Assembly (NCBI GenBank): GCA_963675135.1
Contig: OY776129.1
Coordinates: 76,415,348 to 76,479,347 of the forward strand
Reading direction: 5' to 3'
DNA: 64,000 nucleotides
Origin: Galeopsis tetrahit
Lineage: Eukaryota; Streptophyta; Magnoliopsida; Lamiales; Lamiaceae
Part shown: one piece after another, positions 33,826 to 46,307 of the stretch
How the letters are laid out: each line of letters opens with the position of its first letter
Position numbering within the stretch: the first letter of the stretch is position 1
Notes under the pieces: generated by a model
What the model was told of the DNA's origin: nothing
What the model saw: only the letters and a program-made list of their open reading frames with translations
The model's database searches: none
Translations under genes and position numbers: made by a program

Positions 33826-36168
33826 TATATGATCTTGGCTCCATGGGCGATCCATAGCATTTACACGTTGGCAACACAAGGGGAAAATGAGAGAGACTAC
33901 TTTAACTTGCTTATGATACCATTTCTACTATCAAGAGCTCTTCACACCCAAATTTGGATATCAATTTCTCGTCACAAAACAGCCAAAGGCAGCAACAGAA
34001 TTTTGGATAGGAGCATTGAGTTTGAACAAGTTGACAGGGAAAGCAACCGGTAGTAATTCATCCATTTATTTATTTATTTAAGAATATAATTCAAGTTTAA
34101 TTAGTGCAAAAATGGGTAATTACAGGGACGATCAGATTCTGTTTAATGGGCTTTTGTTCTACATTTTCAACACCACATTGCCTGCTGCTTCTTTCATGCC
34201 TATTTGGAGGACGAATGGCGTAATCATGACTGCGTTGCTTCACGCGGGCCCTGTCGAGTATCTTTACTATTGGCTGCACAGGGCGTTGCACCACCATTAT
34301 CTCTACTCCAGATACCATTCTCACCACCATTCCTCCATTGTACTCAGCCTATTTCATGTACTAATATTAAAAGTACTAACTGTCCTGTCTGCTTAATTTA
34401 TTTAATTAATTGTATTTGTGGGATGCTGTTACACATCCTTTTGCAGAGCATATTTCCTATTTTGTGCTCTTTGCAATTCCACTTCTGGGAACAGTCTTCA
34501 CCGGAACTGTTTCCGTGGTATCCGAAGACGTCTTCGGATACATCACTTACACAGACTTCATGAACAACATGGGCCACTGCAACTTCGAGATCATTCCCAA
34601 ATCCGCATTTTCCATCTTCCCACCTCTCAAATACTTGATGTACACCCCCTCGTAAGTCCTTATTCATTCATTCATATACAGAGGAGTATTTATCAAATAA
34701 TTTGATGTTGATGCTCACAAACATCCCTCATGCAGCTTTCACTCTCTGCATCATACTCAATTCCGGACTAATTACTCATTGTTCATGCCATTCTACGACT
34801 ACATTCATCGTACCAACGACAAGTCGACTGATGCATTGCACGAAACGGCACTGAAGAGGCAGGAAGAAGTTCCTGATGTAGTACATTTGACACATTTAAC
34901 AACACCAGATTCCCTGTTTCATCTCCAAGTCGGATTTGCCTCTCTTTTGCTGCAACCCCTCATCATAACTACTATTCAAAATGGTACTTGTGGCTCATGT
35001 GGCCTATAACATGGTGTTCAGTCATCCTTAATTGCCTCTTTGGCCGCACCTTTATTGTCGAGAGGAATTTTTTTGAGAAACTCAAACTGCAATCCCTCGA
35101 TACACTGTACAGGTACTAACTAGCTCTATTCAATCTCCATATTTCTTTGACATAAAATGGGTATAATTGGCACAACTGTTTACATCTAGTATTCTCGAAA
35201 ATGGCGGGGGCATGCTATCAATGTCTTTATCAAAGAAGCCATACTCGAGGCCGAAGCACAAGGTGTCAAGGTTCTAAGCCTAGGCCTCATGAACCAGGCA
35301 AGTTCTTAGGCCTCATCTTGATTCAGATTTCCATTCTTTAATCGAGCCTAAGTTAGAGGACGTAAAAATATTAATTTAATTTCAGGATGAGGAAGGAAGC
35401 AGAATTGGAGAAGTGATAATTGAAAGATATCCGAAGCTTAAGATGAAAATAGTGGATGGAAGTAGCTTGGCAATTGCGGTTGTCCTAAACAGCATTCAAC
35501 AAAGGCACAACTCAAGTCCTATTCAGAGGCAGTCTCTCCAAAATAGCATTCGCAATTGTTTCAGGTTTGTGCAAGCAGGGTATTAAGGTGGCCACGTTTT
35601 ACGAAAACAACTCTTACTGAGGAGGGCAATGTGTTCCTCTCCCAAAGTTACACTCAGAAGGTATGCATTACTTTACTACTACATAGTTATATGTCAGGAA
35701 AGATGCATTACACACTTTGATTATTTTTACTTTGCAGATATGGATAGTGGGAGATGGATTGTCGGAAGATGAACAGCTCAAGGCACCAAAGGGGACTTTG
35801 TTCATTCCTTTCTCTCAGTTTTCGCCAAAGAAAGCGCGAGATGACGCCGTTTACTATCTCACGCCGTCTATGGTTGCCCCGCCTTCCCTCCAGAATCTGA
35901 ATTCTTGTGAGGTACAACTAACTATATGATCATGATGTATACTTTTAGATTATAGTAATTTGGTAACTAATTGTTTAATTAATTAAATTGGTAGAACTGG
36001 TTGCCAAGAAGAGTGATGAGTGCTTGGCGCGTGGGGGGAATATTGCATGCTTTAGAAGGATGGGGTGTGCATGAGTGCGGCAACACCATTTTCCAAGTTA
36101 ACAAAATCTGGGAAGCTGCTCTCAAACATGGATTTCGCCCCACAACAACAACTGTTATTTCCAAATAA
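33826..36168 (+). pseudogene. CER1-like pseudogene (copy B)
   Basis: Homologous exons lie at 33826-34049, 34126-34357, 34426-34651, 34736-35112, 35190-35297, 35386-35660, 35738-35911 and 35995-36168. Exon 1 and the promoter seen in copy C are missing: homology to C upstream stops near 33510 and resumes in intron 1 near 33720. Damage includes a 1-base loss late in exon 3, loss of the bases holding the acceptor AG before exon 4, and a 2-base gain (GCCTCTCTTTTGC) and a 10-base loss in exon 5. Exon 7 has a 1-base gain (ATTCAACAAAGG) and a larger deletion. The conserved Trp before exon 3 becomes Arg. Exons 8 and 9 remain open. The GC donor after exon 6 is kept. Confidence 0.9.
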
Positions 36169-37440
36169 TTCTGCACAATCATATGATCATATATACTAGT
36201 AATACTACTAGTATGAATGTATGCTACTTAAAGGGCCATGGTATGAATGTTTGCATCTGAAAAATTGTTGAGACTTGGGTGAAATACACTACCGTACTTT
36301 TTATGAAATAAATAAATAAAAAGTGATTCTAGATCTATACTTGAGTAGACAGGGTTTATGTACCCCTCATTGTTTGTTCAAAATTTTAATAATTGGTATG
36401 TTTGGTGTTTGTTTTGAAATTTAAATATGATATATGATTTAATTTTCAAAATATTTATATAGGATTTATAAGTATGTAAATAAGGTTTGTAAGTATTCAT
36501 ATGTTTTTGCAAGCGACGATGGCAACATGGCCAGCGCGAGCGTGCAACGGCAGCCGGCGAGCGCAAAAGGTTGAATATTAATGAATAATGAGTGAAGATG
36601 GAAGATGGAAGAAGGGAGAATGAATTGTAATTTTTTCTTGCCAATTTCTTCTTTCTTCAATTTATTTTGTTAAAGCAGATTATTTTTTGATTGAGCAACT
36701 CAACCGATTAGACATTTGAAAAAATTGCAGCACCGCTTAGACCGATTTCTACAACCTTATGTATTTATAGAATATGATTTTAAAATCCTTCTAAAATCTC
36801 AAATAGTACAGAAGTTATATTTCAAATTTTCAAATCTAAATTTTACCGTAAAAAAAATAAACATAAGCTTAGAGGGAGGGGGAGTACTATTTAACAATCA
36901 AGAGTAACTTATATAGTGGGGCGGGCCACTATTTTGGGCCATTTAGTGTGGGTTACGTTTATTAACCTCCGTCTTTGTTAACCACACTCCCCTATTGATA
37001 GACACCCCCAACTCAAAAGAATGTTAAATTAAATACACTTTTTATAAATTGTCAAAAATACAAGTTTCTCTCTAAAACCCCTATAAAGTATAAACACACC
37101 TCAATCCCAAAATTCTACTTTCTTCTTCCTATCTTCAATTTTTTCTTCTTCTAAAAAAAAATTCCCCGCCCAGCTGCCCCGCCGCCCACAACCCCCACCA
37201 TTTTTGTATTAAAAAAAAAAAACCATCCACCCCCACCCAGCGACCCTCCGCTTCCCCGATTCTCGATTAGAAAAAAAATGGAAGATAGACCCATTTGTTC
37301 TAACCGACGGTAAGGTAAGATTTTTTTTTTTAATGAAATTTTTTTGATTAATTCTTATCGACAAACTTCCTAATTTTCGATTATTCTTTATAAAAAATTA
37401 TGAAAAAATATTTGATTTTTTTTTCACATATAACCAACTC
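36169..37440. other. Intergenic region with a partial Mutator-like end
   Basis: No gene is seen. At about 36917-37400 the sequence GGGGCGGGCCACTATTTTGG, then CACACTCCCC, CTCTAAAACCC, CCGCCGCCC-type blocks and TCGACAAAC, resembles the left half of the Mutator-like group, but no matching right end was found. It lies where the C duplication unit begins. Confidence 0.35.
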
Positions 37441-38420
37441 TTAATATTATCCTCGATTAGTTTTCTAATATATATATATATTTTTTCTAACAATTAACAA
37501 CTAGCTAATCATCGTTATTATAGATATTAATAATTAATTATATTAATTTATATCAAATAAACAACTACTATAAATTGAAATGATTAACACCCAATAAATA
37601 TAATATCTTCTATTAAGACTTGATGTTTATATCGTTCCTTCGAATTACATTCAAGATTGTTAAAATGATATTCCATAAATAATTTCAACTGAGCCAATTG
37701 GTTATGACCATTAAATTAACACATAATAATAAATGACTATATATAATCCGACATTAATAAATAATGGAGTAATATAACTTAACGTAAACCTGCAACACAA
37801 TTTTTTTAATGCATGCAAGTTGTTGCATGTGATCAGCATTATCTGTGCACCAATTTTAAGATCCCAGAATATGTGGTAATTGAATTAATTATCATTAAAT
37901 CGGTGTACATGAATACATACATATAGAGATACCATAATCATGTGATCCTAGCCAACTAAGCACAGTGCATGGTAAATGTGATTATAAATATACAATTAAT
38001 ACAAATACGGTAGTATATATATATATATATATATATTATGGTGAGGAATATTAGAATAAATTAACTGAATTCAATAGAAAATATGTACAACTTGAGTACA
38101 AAGGTTTTCCTAATCTAATTAAATGATAATTAGTCAACCACTAATTAATATATTATGTTGAGGAATCTTGCTTTATACAAGTATTATCTCCTCAATACGT
38201 TTTCCTTAAACAATTCATTAATCGCAACCTGACAAGAACTTCACATTTGAAATTTAATAAATACTCCCCGTTTTAAAAAAAATTGTCGCTTTTGATCTTA
38301 AATCTTGTTTCAAAAAATTTATTGTTTTTGTTATTTTTAACACAAATCTCTCTAAACTACCCTTATTTAATTCCTATAATATCTACTACGTTTTATTGAA
38401 AATATATTTTCTCTCGTAAG
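37441..38420. repeat. Upstream region of copy C, homologous to upstream of copy B
   Basis: This part corresponds to 30890-31770 (and 37441-37560 also to 33560-33700). It marks the duplication unit that gave rise to copies B and C. It contains a (TA)n run near 38010-38036. Confidence 0.6.
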
Positions 38421-38422
38421 TT

Positions 38423-38689
38423 GATATTCTTAACTCTTTATATAATTTTAGTTTTTTTTTTTTTTTAAATCTCGGATATCCCATAGAAATTATTTGCACC
38501 TTTAGATATTCTTAACTCTTTATATAATTTTAGTTTTTTTTTTTTTAAATCTCGGATATCCCATAGAAATTATTTGCACTTTAGAGGATTTGAACCTGAG
38601 ATCTAGAGAGAAACATACTCCTAAATTCCAAGCCTACCCGACTGCACCACTAAGTTAACTTTTTAGAGTTTATACTATATAATCTTAGT
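38423..38689 (-). mobile_element. tRNA-derived SINE with a duplicated tail
   Basis: On the minus strand the head reads TTAGTGGTGCAGTCGGGTAG and a B-box-like AGGTTCAAATCC follows 45 bases later, then an A-run. The tail region is duplicated in tandem (82-base unit beginning GATATTCTTAACTC at 38423 and 38505). TATATAATTTTAG and TATATAATCTTAG on the two sides look like a target duplication. Confidence 0.55.
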
Positions 38690-39313
38690 TGTAATATGCT
38701 CCCATGTAATGAAGAGTGGGTCAGTCCTAAAAAAAAAATATACATTACTTTTCACCTATCTATATGAGTGTCTCATCTTTCTCTCTTTTTTTTTTTTAAA
38801 TTACAAGATTTACTATTTATTTTTATCTTTTGTCATTTTTATATATTTCTATTTTTCTCTCTTTCACCCATTTTTTTATATATTTTTTCTTCTTCCAACC
38901 TCTCTCTACCTCAATTACACACTTCACATCTTACAATATATTTCTTAATCTCTATGTAAAAAATAAAAGAAAAGTTTATGACAAAACGGAGAAAGTATAT
39001 TATACTGAGAAATCAAATAAATTTAAATATACATTTACAGATCAATTTATCCGTTTTACTTGGTGTTTCATTATACTAAATTTTTTAACACGTGACGCTC
39101 CTACTATTTTGAAACGTAAGCTAATTACTTTTTAGCATGACAAATGTCAATTAATTAAATAGTAAAATATAAAATGAAACACTAAAATTGAAATACAAAA
39201 CAATTGTACTGCAGTGTTAAATCACCAAAAGTTAAATTAAGCTGAAACCTTAGCCCAGTTTCTAACACGACCACTGGATCATTATTAATATTTCAAAGAG
39301 TTGCCTTCTTCCC

Positions 39314-39320
39314 TATATAA
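39314..39320 (+). promoter_or_regulatory. TATA box of copy C
   Basis: TATATAA lies 66 bases upstream of the ATG in CCCTATATAAGGGG. Copy D has a comparable TATATATA and a similar leader (GGACA..AAATT), which supports a shared core promoter. Confidence 0.6.
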
Positions 39321-39379
39321 GGGGATCATGTTTGGACAGAAATTAATATATACAGTGAGAGATCAAAGATAAACAAGAA

Positions 39380-42300
39380 ATGGCTACAAGACCAGGATTG
39401 CTCACTGATTGGCCATGGAAGCATCTGGGAAGCTTTAAGGTACTACTTTCTCCATCACAATTAGTTCGTTTCATCATTAACATTTACGCGCAGCTAGCTG
39501 TTTATTGGAGTACAGACGTATAGTAATATTAAAGGAGATAAAGTAGAGTAATAAAATATTGTGAATAAAAATGTATGAACATGTGTTATAATTTTGAGAT
39601 GTTTGAAAGATGTTATTTAAAGTAAAAAAAAGTTTCATTATCAAATTAAGAAATGATGAATCTCCATTCTTTTTATTATTAATATTTTTGATGAAAGGTA
39701 TAGAACCAAAATCACTGTCTGTATATGATCTTGCTAGTTGATTTTGCTTTTTCTTAAATATTTCGGGGGAAGTAATCATCACAGCTAGCTAGAGAATCAT
39801 CGGAAATTAAGCTCACATTAATGAATCAATTAAAAGCAAAAACATCTAGAAAAATAACCAGTACTTTTTAGTGATAATGTAACAGGGCAGGAATAATTAA
39901 TTTCTAATGTGTTTGATTTTTTATTTTATTTTTTTGGTTTGAAGTATATAATCTTGGCACCATGGGCAATCCACAGCATTTACTCGTTAGGGAAAAATGA
40001 GAGAGACTACACTAACTTACTAATGGTACCATTTCTACTATCAAGAGCTCTTCACTGCCAGATTTGGACATCTATTAATCGTCACAAAACAGCCAAAGGC
40101 AGCAACAGAATTCTGGATAAGGGCATTGAGTTTGAACAAGTTGACAGAGAAAGCAACTGGTACTAATTCATCCATTTTATTTATTTATTTATTTATTGGA
40201 GTATAATTCAAGTTTAAGTCCAAAAATGTAAATTGCTGCAGGGACGATCAGATTCTGTTTAATGGGCTTTTGTTCTACATTTTCAATACCACATTGCCTG
40301 CTGCTTCTTTCCTGCCTATTTGGAGGACTGATGGCGTAATCATCACGGCTTTGCTCCACGCGGGGCCTGTCGAGTATCTTTACTATTGGCTGCACAGGGC
40401 GTTGCACCATCATTATCTCTACACCAGATACCATTCTCACCACCATTGCGCCATCGTCACCCAGCCTACTTCATGTACGTACTAAATATTACTCCCTCCG
40501 TCCCAGGATTGTTTGCACCATTTTATGGGCACGCAAACTAAGGAAAAAGTGTAATGAGTGGAGTGTTGAGGTGTAATTATGTAACTTTTATTAATAAAGT
40601 AAAGTGAATGATTGGATTGAGGGTAAAAGTAATGGCATTTTGTGTAAATATGTGGATATTGTGAGGTGTGGTTTATGAAAAAGTTTCATTTTTGGGTAGT
40701 GTAAACAATTGTGGGACGGACGAATAAGGAAAGAGTGCAAACAATTGTTGGATAGAGGAAGTAACTGCCCTGTCTGCTTTATTTATTAATTCATGTTGGT
40801 TGGATGCATTGCAGCTGTTGCAGATCCTTTTGCAGAGCATATTTCATATTTTGTCCTGTTTGCAATTCCGCTTCTGGGAACAGTCTTCACCCGAACTGCT
40901 TCCATGGCATCCATCTTTGGATACATCACTTACATTGATTTTATGACCTATATGGGACACTGCAACTTCGAGATCATTCCTAAGGCCGCATTTTCCGTCT
41001 TCCCCCCTCTCAAATACTTTGTGTACACCCCCTCGTAAGTCACTCGATCGCCTAACCTTCCTTAATTCATTCATATTTGTTGTATGCTGATGTTGAATGA
41101 ATGAATGCATGACAGGTTTCACTCTCTGCATCATACTCAATTCCGGACCAATTACGCGTTTTTCATGCCATTCTATGACTACTTTCATGGTACAACCGAT
41201 AAGTCAAATGATGCATTGCAAGAAGCGTCACTCAAGAGGCCGGATGAAGTTCCTGATGTTGTACATTTGACACACCTAACAACACCAGATTCCTTGTTTC
41301 ATCTCCAAGTTGGATTTGCCTCTTTTGCTGCAAGGCCTCAAAACTACTATTCAGAATGGTACATGTGGCTCATGTGGCCTATAATATGGTGTTCAGTCAT
41401 CCTGAATTGCCTCTTTGGCCGCACCTTTATTGTCGAGAGGAATTTTTTTGAGAAACTCAAATTGCAATCTTGGGCGATCCCTCGATACACTATACAGGTA
41501 CTGACTAGCTCTATTCAATCTCCATATTTCTTTGACATAAAATAGGTATAATTGGCACAACTGTTTACATCTAGTATTCTCGAAAATGGAGAGGGCAAGC
41601 TATCAATGGCTTCATCAAAGAAGCCATACTCGAGGCTGAAGCACAAGGTGTCAAGGTTCTAAGCCTAGGCCTCATGAACCAGGCAAGTTCCTATTTTATT
41701 TACCCTTTGAATCTTGATTCAAACCTAAGTTACAGGACGTATGAATTTTCAGGATGAGGAAGAAAACAGAATTGGACAAGTGATAATTGAAAGATATCCG
41801 AAGCTTAAGATGAAAATAGTGGATGGAAGTAGCTTGGCAATAGCCGTTGTCCTAAACAGCATTCCAAAAGGCACAACTCAAGTCCTATTCAGAGGCGGTC
41901 TCTCCAAAATAGCATTCGCAATCGTTACAGGTTTGTGCGAGCAGGGTATTAAGGTTGCCACGTTTTACGAAAACGAGAGGCTTAGACTATCTGCAACAAC
42001 TCTTACTGAGGGCAATGTGTTCCTCTCCCAAAGTTACACTCAGAAGGTATACATTACTTTACTAGTTCATATACATGTCAGGTAAGAATATGCATTACAC
42101 TTTGATTGTTTTTTCTTTGCAGATATGGATAGTGGGAGATGGATTGTCGGAAGATGAACAGCTCAAGGCACCAAAGGGGACTTTATTCATTCCTTTCTCT
42201 CAGTTTTCGCCAAAGAAAGCGCGAGATGACGCCGTTTACTATCTCACGCCGTCTATGGTTGCCCCGCCTTCCCTCCAGAATCTGAATTCTTGTGAGGTAC

Positions 42301-42553
42301 AACTAACTATATGATCATGATGCATACTTTTAGATTATAGTAATTTGGTAACTAATTAATTATAAGAATTTTTTAATTAAATTGGTAGAACTGGTTGCCA
42401 AGAAGAGTGATGAGTGCTTGGCGTGTGGGGGGAATATTGCATGCTTTAGAAGGATGGGGTGTGCATGAGTGCGGCGACGCCATTTTTCATGTTAACAAAA
42501 TCTGGGAAGCTGCTCTCAAACATGGATTTCGCCCCACAACTATTTCCAAATAA
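39380..42553 (+). CDS. CER1-like: CER1-like aldehyde decarbonylase (copy C, intact)
   Basis: Nine exons: 39380-39439, 39945-40159, 40242-40474, 40815-41034, 41116-41497, 41575-41682, 41753-42046, 42123-42296 and 42389-42553. Together they give 616 aa, beginning MATRPGLLTDWPWKHLGSFK, the standard CER1 start. Membrane-embedded N-terminal half with His clusters at H143/H147-H148, H156/H158-H159 and H245/H248-H249, which in the hydroxylase superfamily bind the di-iron site. WAX2 domain from about residue 385 (KVLSLGLMNQ) to the end (GWGVHECGD). Known role of the family: ER conversion of very-long-chain acyl derivatives to alkanes with CER3, for cuticle wax. Intron 6 has a GC donor, and intron 3 carries a Stowaway MITE. 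No frame damage is visible, so it is likely functional. Confidence 0.93.
40492..40761. mobile_element. Stowaway MITE in intron 3 of copy C
   Basis: Ends CTCCCTCCGTCCCAGG and (mirrored, degenerate) GGATAGAGGAAG are flanked by TA. At 270 bp, it explains why intron 3 is 340 bp here against 73 bp in copies A and D. It is related to the MITE at 48674, with a shared ATGAGTGGAGTGTTGA word. Confidence 0.85.
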
Positions 42554-44017
42554 TCCCTGCTATCAATCTTCTCTCCTATGGCACGTCACAGAAGAGATGA
42601 AGAATTATCCCTACGAAAATGACCAACTCAGGACAGAGGAGGTCGAGAAGGTCCTCCTCTGGACTCATAAATATCCCGCTCATCTCTAATCTCAGGTAAT
42701 TTAGAACCTTCTCATATATTAGAATTCAAGTGGTTATAACCACAAACGAGTTTCAAGCTACAACCTTCCCTAAGAGTTTCTCGTATTGACTTTCTCATAA
42801 ATGAGTTTCATGTATTGACTTTCTTGTATTTTTGCATGTTTCTAAGCATAAAAATAACTTATCCAAAAATGTATGAGTTCATTATAATATTACAAATATA
42901 CGATCAAGTAGTATCGATCTAGAACCTAGGAGAGCGTGGAGCCCCAAAATTATAAGTTGACATGGTGTTATAGAAGCTAAACGAGATAATTAAACAAATA
43001 CTAGTAAGTAAAACAAACATCTAATGCAAACAATTAAACTAACTCTCGATATGAAAGTGCAAGTGAAAGAATTACTTCCAGTGTTTTCCTTATTTGAGAT
43101 CACTAATGAATTCATGAATTAACTACAAGATTGCACCAAATGTCTTATGTGTGCTAAGAGCTATCACATAAATGTGTAGACTAATCCCTTTCGAGACTTA
43201 GGTGAACATGTGCACTATTTAGTGCATATAATTACTATTATAAGCTCTTAAGATAGTGAACCCGTAAACACTTTCAACACGTTTACTAATGTTTACAATT
43301 CGTCCCTCACCAATCTTCTAGACGACCTCTATTTGATTGATGTCTATTGTTGTCGATCTAGCAATCAACCTTCTCTCGATTAAGTTATTTACTGTATTAA
43401 ACTCAAACTAATTAATCAAGTCATTCATACACATCTCAATCATGCAAATCTAACCCCGTTGCAATCCACAAAAACGTAAATGTTAGCTAATAGAAATGAC
43501 CAATTAATCTAATCACACAAACAACAACAATATAAGCAATTAAAATAACGAAACATGTCAAACAAGTAATACATAAACTCACGAATTACTTACATAATTT
43601 CAACTTCCAAAATAACAAGAATACCTCATATCTAAATCCACAAATAGAATAAAACTCATAAAAAATAAACAACAAAACATTAAATTTAAAATAGATATCA
43701 CCTCTAGCCTTCGAATCATTCCATTTCACCAAAATGAAATATGCTATTTTTCTATCTCAAACCCCCCTCCGCTCAAAAACTGTCGTGCCCTGTTTTTGTG
43801 TGCGCCCCCAAAAGCTCACGGCTTCTGTTCACCAATTGCTGAAATGGGCGTCGCCTATGCAATTAATTTAAGCTGCCTGTTTTTTTTTTTTTTAATCAAT
43901 TCCGACTATTGTTTTTTAAATCCGTCTGGCCGGCTCTTTGCTTTCTCAAACTTTTCCTCTTTTAATTCATGGGCTGGCCTTCAAATTGAATCAATAGACC
44001 AGGCAAATATTGCAAAA
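42554..44017. other. 3' flank of copy C and LTR-like remnant
   Basis: 42559-42689 is an open stretch (EEMKNYPYENDQLRTEEVEK) of unknown origin. From about 42900 the sequence resembles, in style, the LARD-like LTR at 12361: an intron-like AT/CA-rich tract with CCGTTGCAATCCAC and ATCACCTCTAGCCTTCGAATC. It is probably a decayed LTR that then received three Mutator-like elements. No gene is supported. Confidence 0.4.
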
Positions 44018-44993
44018 GGCGTGGGGTATATACCCCCTCAGCTTTGTTTAATACACTATCCCTTCATTTTTATTAATTAATATTCATGCAAAATATCAAT
44101 TTTACCTTTAATAAATCATGTTAGATACATAAACTCCCTCCTACAATTTAAACACAACCCTAACTTCAACCCCTTTTTCTTAAAATTATGTATGATATAT
44201 ACACACACCCTAAAAACCCTAATTTCATTATTCTTCCCCACCTTTTTCTTCTTCCTCATTTATAAACCCTAAATCAATTTTCTTCTTCTTCCACCATCAT
44301 CCCAATCCCAGCCTCTGGCCGCAGCCCTCCAGCGCCGCTCCAGTGTCGGCTGCCCCCGCCCATCGCGGCCCTCCATCGCATGTCGCTCCCGTCGCGGCCC
44401 TCTAGCCACCCTAGCTCACCCCCGGCTGTCGCGGCCCGCCCGCCCCCAGTGACGGTCGCCTTGAACTCCACCCTCTTCTCCCGCCTTCCGCCGCCTTGAA
44501 GCCGTCGTTCCCCAAGTCGCCAGCGAAGAACAGGTTTGGTTTTTTTTTTACCATTATTGGTCGCTCGACGAGAGTGTTTTTGGGCGATCAATAATTGTCG
44601 AAAATTTCAATTTTTTGATTTTTTAAAATTTTTCTTTCAAAATTTGGTCGACAAACCAGTGTCGACCGAAGTGTTTTTGGGCGACTTTGGTTTGTTAAAA
44701 ATACTAAGATTTTTTTTTATTTCTAAGTTTTATTTGAGGTGGTGATGGCTATTGGAGGTGTGGCGGCGGCGGCCAGAGAGGCGACCGAGGGGTGTTAGAA
44801 TTTGTTTATGTTGGTGGTTGTGGCAACGGCGACGGTCTAATTCTAGGGTTAGGATTGTGTTTAAATTGTAGTTGGTGTATATGTATCTAACATGATTTAG
44901 TAAAAAGGTAAAATTGATATTTTACATGAATATTGAATTAATAAAAATGAAGGGGGAGTGTATTAAACAAAACTGGGGTATATACCCCACGCC
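44018..44993. mobile_element. Mutator-like non-autonomous element (member c)
   Basis: TIRs start GGCGTGGGGTATATACCCC at each end. The perfect 9-bp duplication is ATTGCAAAA (44009-44017, 44994-45002). The interior has CTACAATTTAAACACAACCC-like leader sequence, a GC-rich Pro/Ala/Ser-coding-like block (44300-44520) and TCGAC motifs (44565-44690). There is no transposase. Confidence 0.92.
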
Positions 44994-45026
44994 ATTGCAA
45001 AATTGGGCTGGCATGATATAATTGAC

Positions 45027-46285
45027 GGGTTGGGGTATATATATACCCCTCCAGCTTTGTTTAATACACGCCCCCAATACACACACTCCCCTCAAAACAC
45101 TTCTAAGATAGATGCACTCCCTCTAAATTATCTTATATACCCTTTTCAATTAAAATTCTACATGATAGATACACACCCCAAAAACCTAATTTTCTTCATC
45201 TTCTCCAAGAAGCTTTTTCTTCCTCTCAATTTTTTTTTCTTTCTCCAACATTCACCACAGCTGCCGCCCACCGCCGCCCCAGCCACATGTCCACCGCCGC
45301 TCGTCGCTCGCCGCTCCCGCCTACCCACCGCCCGTCGCTCCCACCTGCCCACCGCCCGTTGCCAAGTTTTTTTTTCTACGTCCTCCTCCTCCCCCGTCGC
45401 CGCCCCCTCCCTACCTCCGTCGCCCGACTCGACCCCTCCCTCCCAAGGCGTCGCTGCTCCTCCTCCCCCAGCGATAACGGCGCTCCCATTTTCTTCTTTT
45501 TTTTCCCTCTCTGCAACTGGCGGCGCCGCCTCCTTTGTCGAGCGACGCCGCCGGCTCTTCCTCCCACTGCCGTCGCCGCTTCCGCTTCCATCCAGTTTTT
45601 TTTTTTTTTTTAAATTTCGACAAAAAAAAGTGTCGATCAAAAATACTTTCATCGATAATAAAGGGTTGATCAAAGTATTTATGGTCAATCCTTTATTGTC
45701 GAAAATTTTATTTTTTTAATTTTAAATTTTTTTCGACGAACCAGTGTCGACGGTGAGGTGTTTGGTCGACGAACCAGTGTCGACGGAGAGGTGTTTGGTC
45801 GACGAATTGATACGCTTGATTTTGCTATTTTATTTGACATAGCATTTGTGGTCTCTGCTCCTTAACATATAAATATAGCTAATTCATTTTCTTTTATCCA
45901 ATGTACACTCATGTTTCTAATTCATTTTCTTTTATCCAATGTACACTCATGTTTCTTGAATGAAGAATATTTCCCATATAATCTTGGGGGTTTTGATGTT
46001 TTGATTACTCACTGTCATAAGAACAAGTCGAGCACTGTTTTTATGGTTTTGATGTTTTGATTACTCACTGTCATAAGAACAAGTCGAGCGCTGTTTTTAT
46101 GGTTGTGCTGTTTTGTGGTGGTGGAATTCTAGGTTAGGGTTAGAGTTGTTTTTAAATTGGAGGGGGAGTGTATGTGTCTTAATATATTTTAATAGAAGGA
46201 CAATATTGGTATTTTACATGAATATTTAATTAAAAAATGAAGGGTAGTGTATTAAACAAAGCTGGAGGGGTATATACCCCAACCC
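45027..46285. mobile_element. Mutator-like non-autonomous element (member d)
   Basis: TIR GGGTTGGGGTATATA...CCCCTCCAGCTTTG occurs at both ends. The perfect 9-bp duplication is ATAATTGAC (45018-45026, 46286-46294). The 238-codon open frame at 45003-45719 is low-complexity (Pro/Ser/Arg/Phe) and overlaps the TIR, so it is not called a gene. Two internal tandem duplications lie at about 45888-45957 (TTCATTTTCTTTTATCCAAT) and 45995-46100 (GATTACTCACTGTCATAAGA). Confidence 0.92.
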
Positions 46286-46307
46286 ATAATTGACCAAGAG
46301 AAGAAAA

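Noticed and set aside
42459..42689. 76-codon ORF at the end of copy C, including EEMKNYPYENDQLRTEEVEK
   Set aside because: It overlaps exon 9 of copy C in another frame. The downstream part could be a fragment of some gene, but I do not recognise it and see no start or splice site.
45003..45719. 238-codon plus-strand ORF and its 176-codon antisense partner
   Set aside because: Both overlap the TIR of a Mutator-like element and consist of Pro/Ser/Arg or Gly/Glu runs from a GC-rich low-complexity block. No domain and no conserved start.
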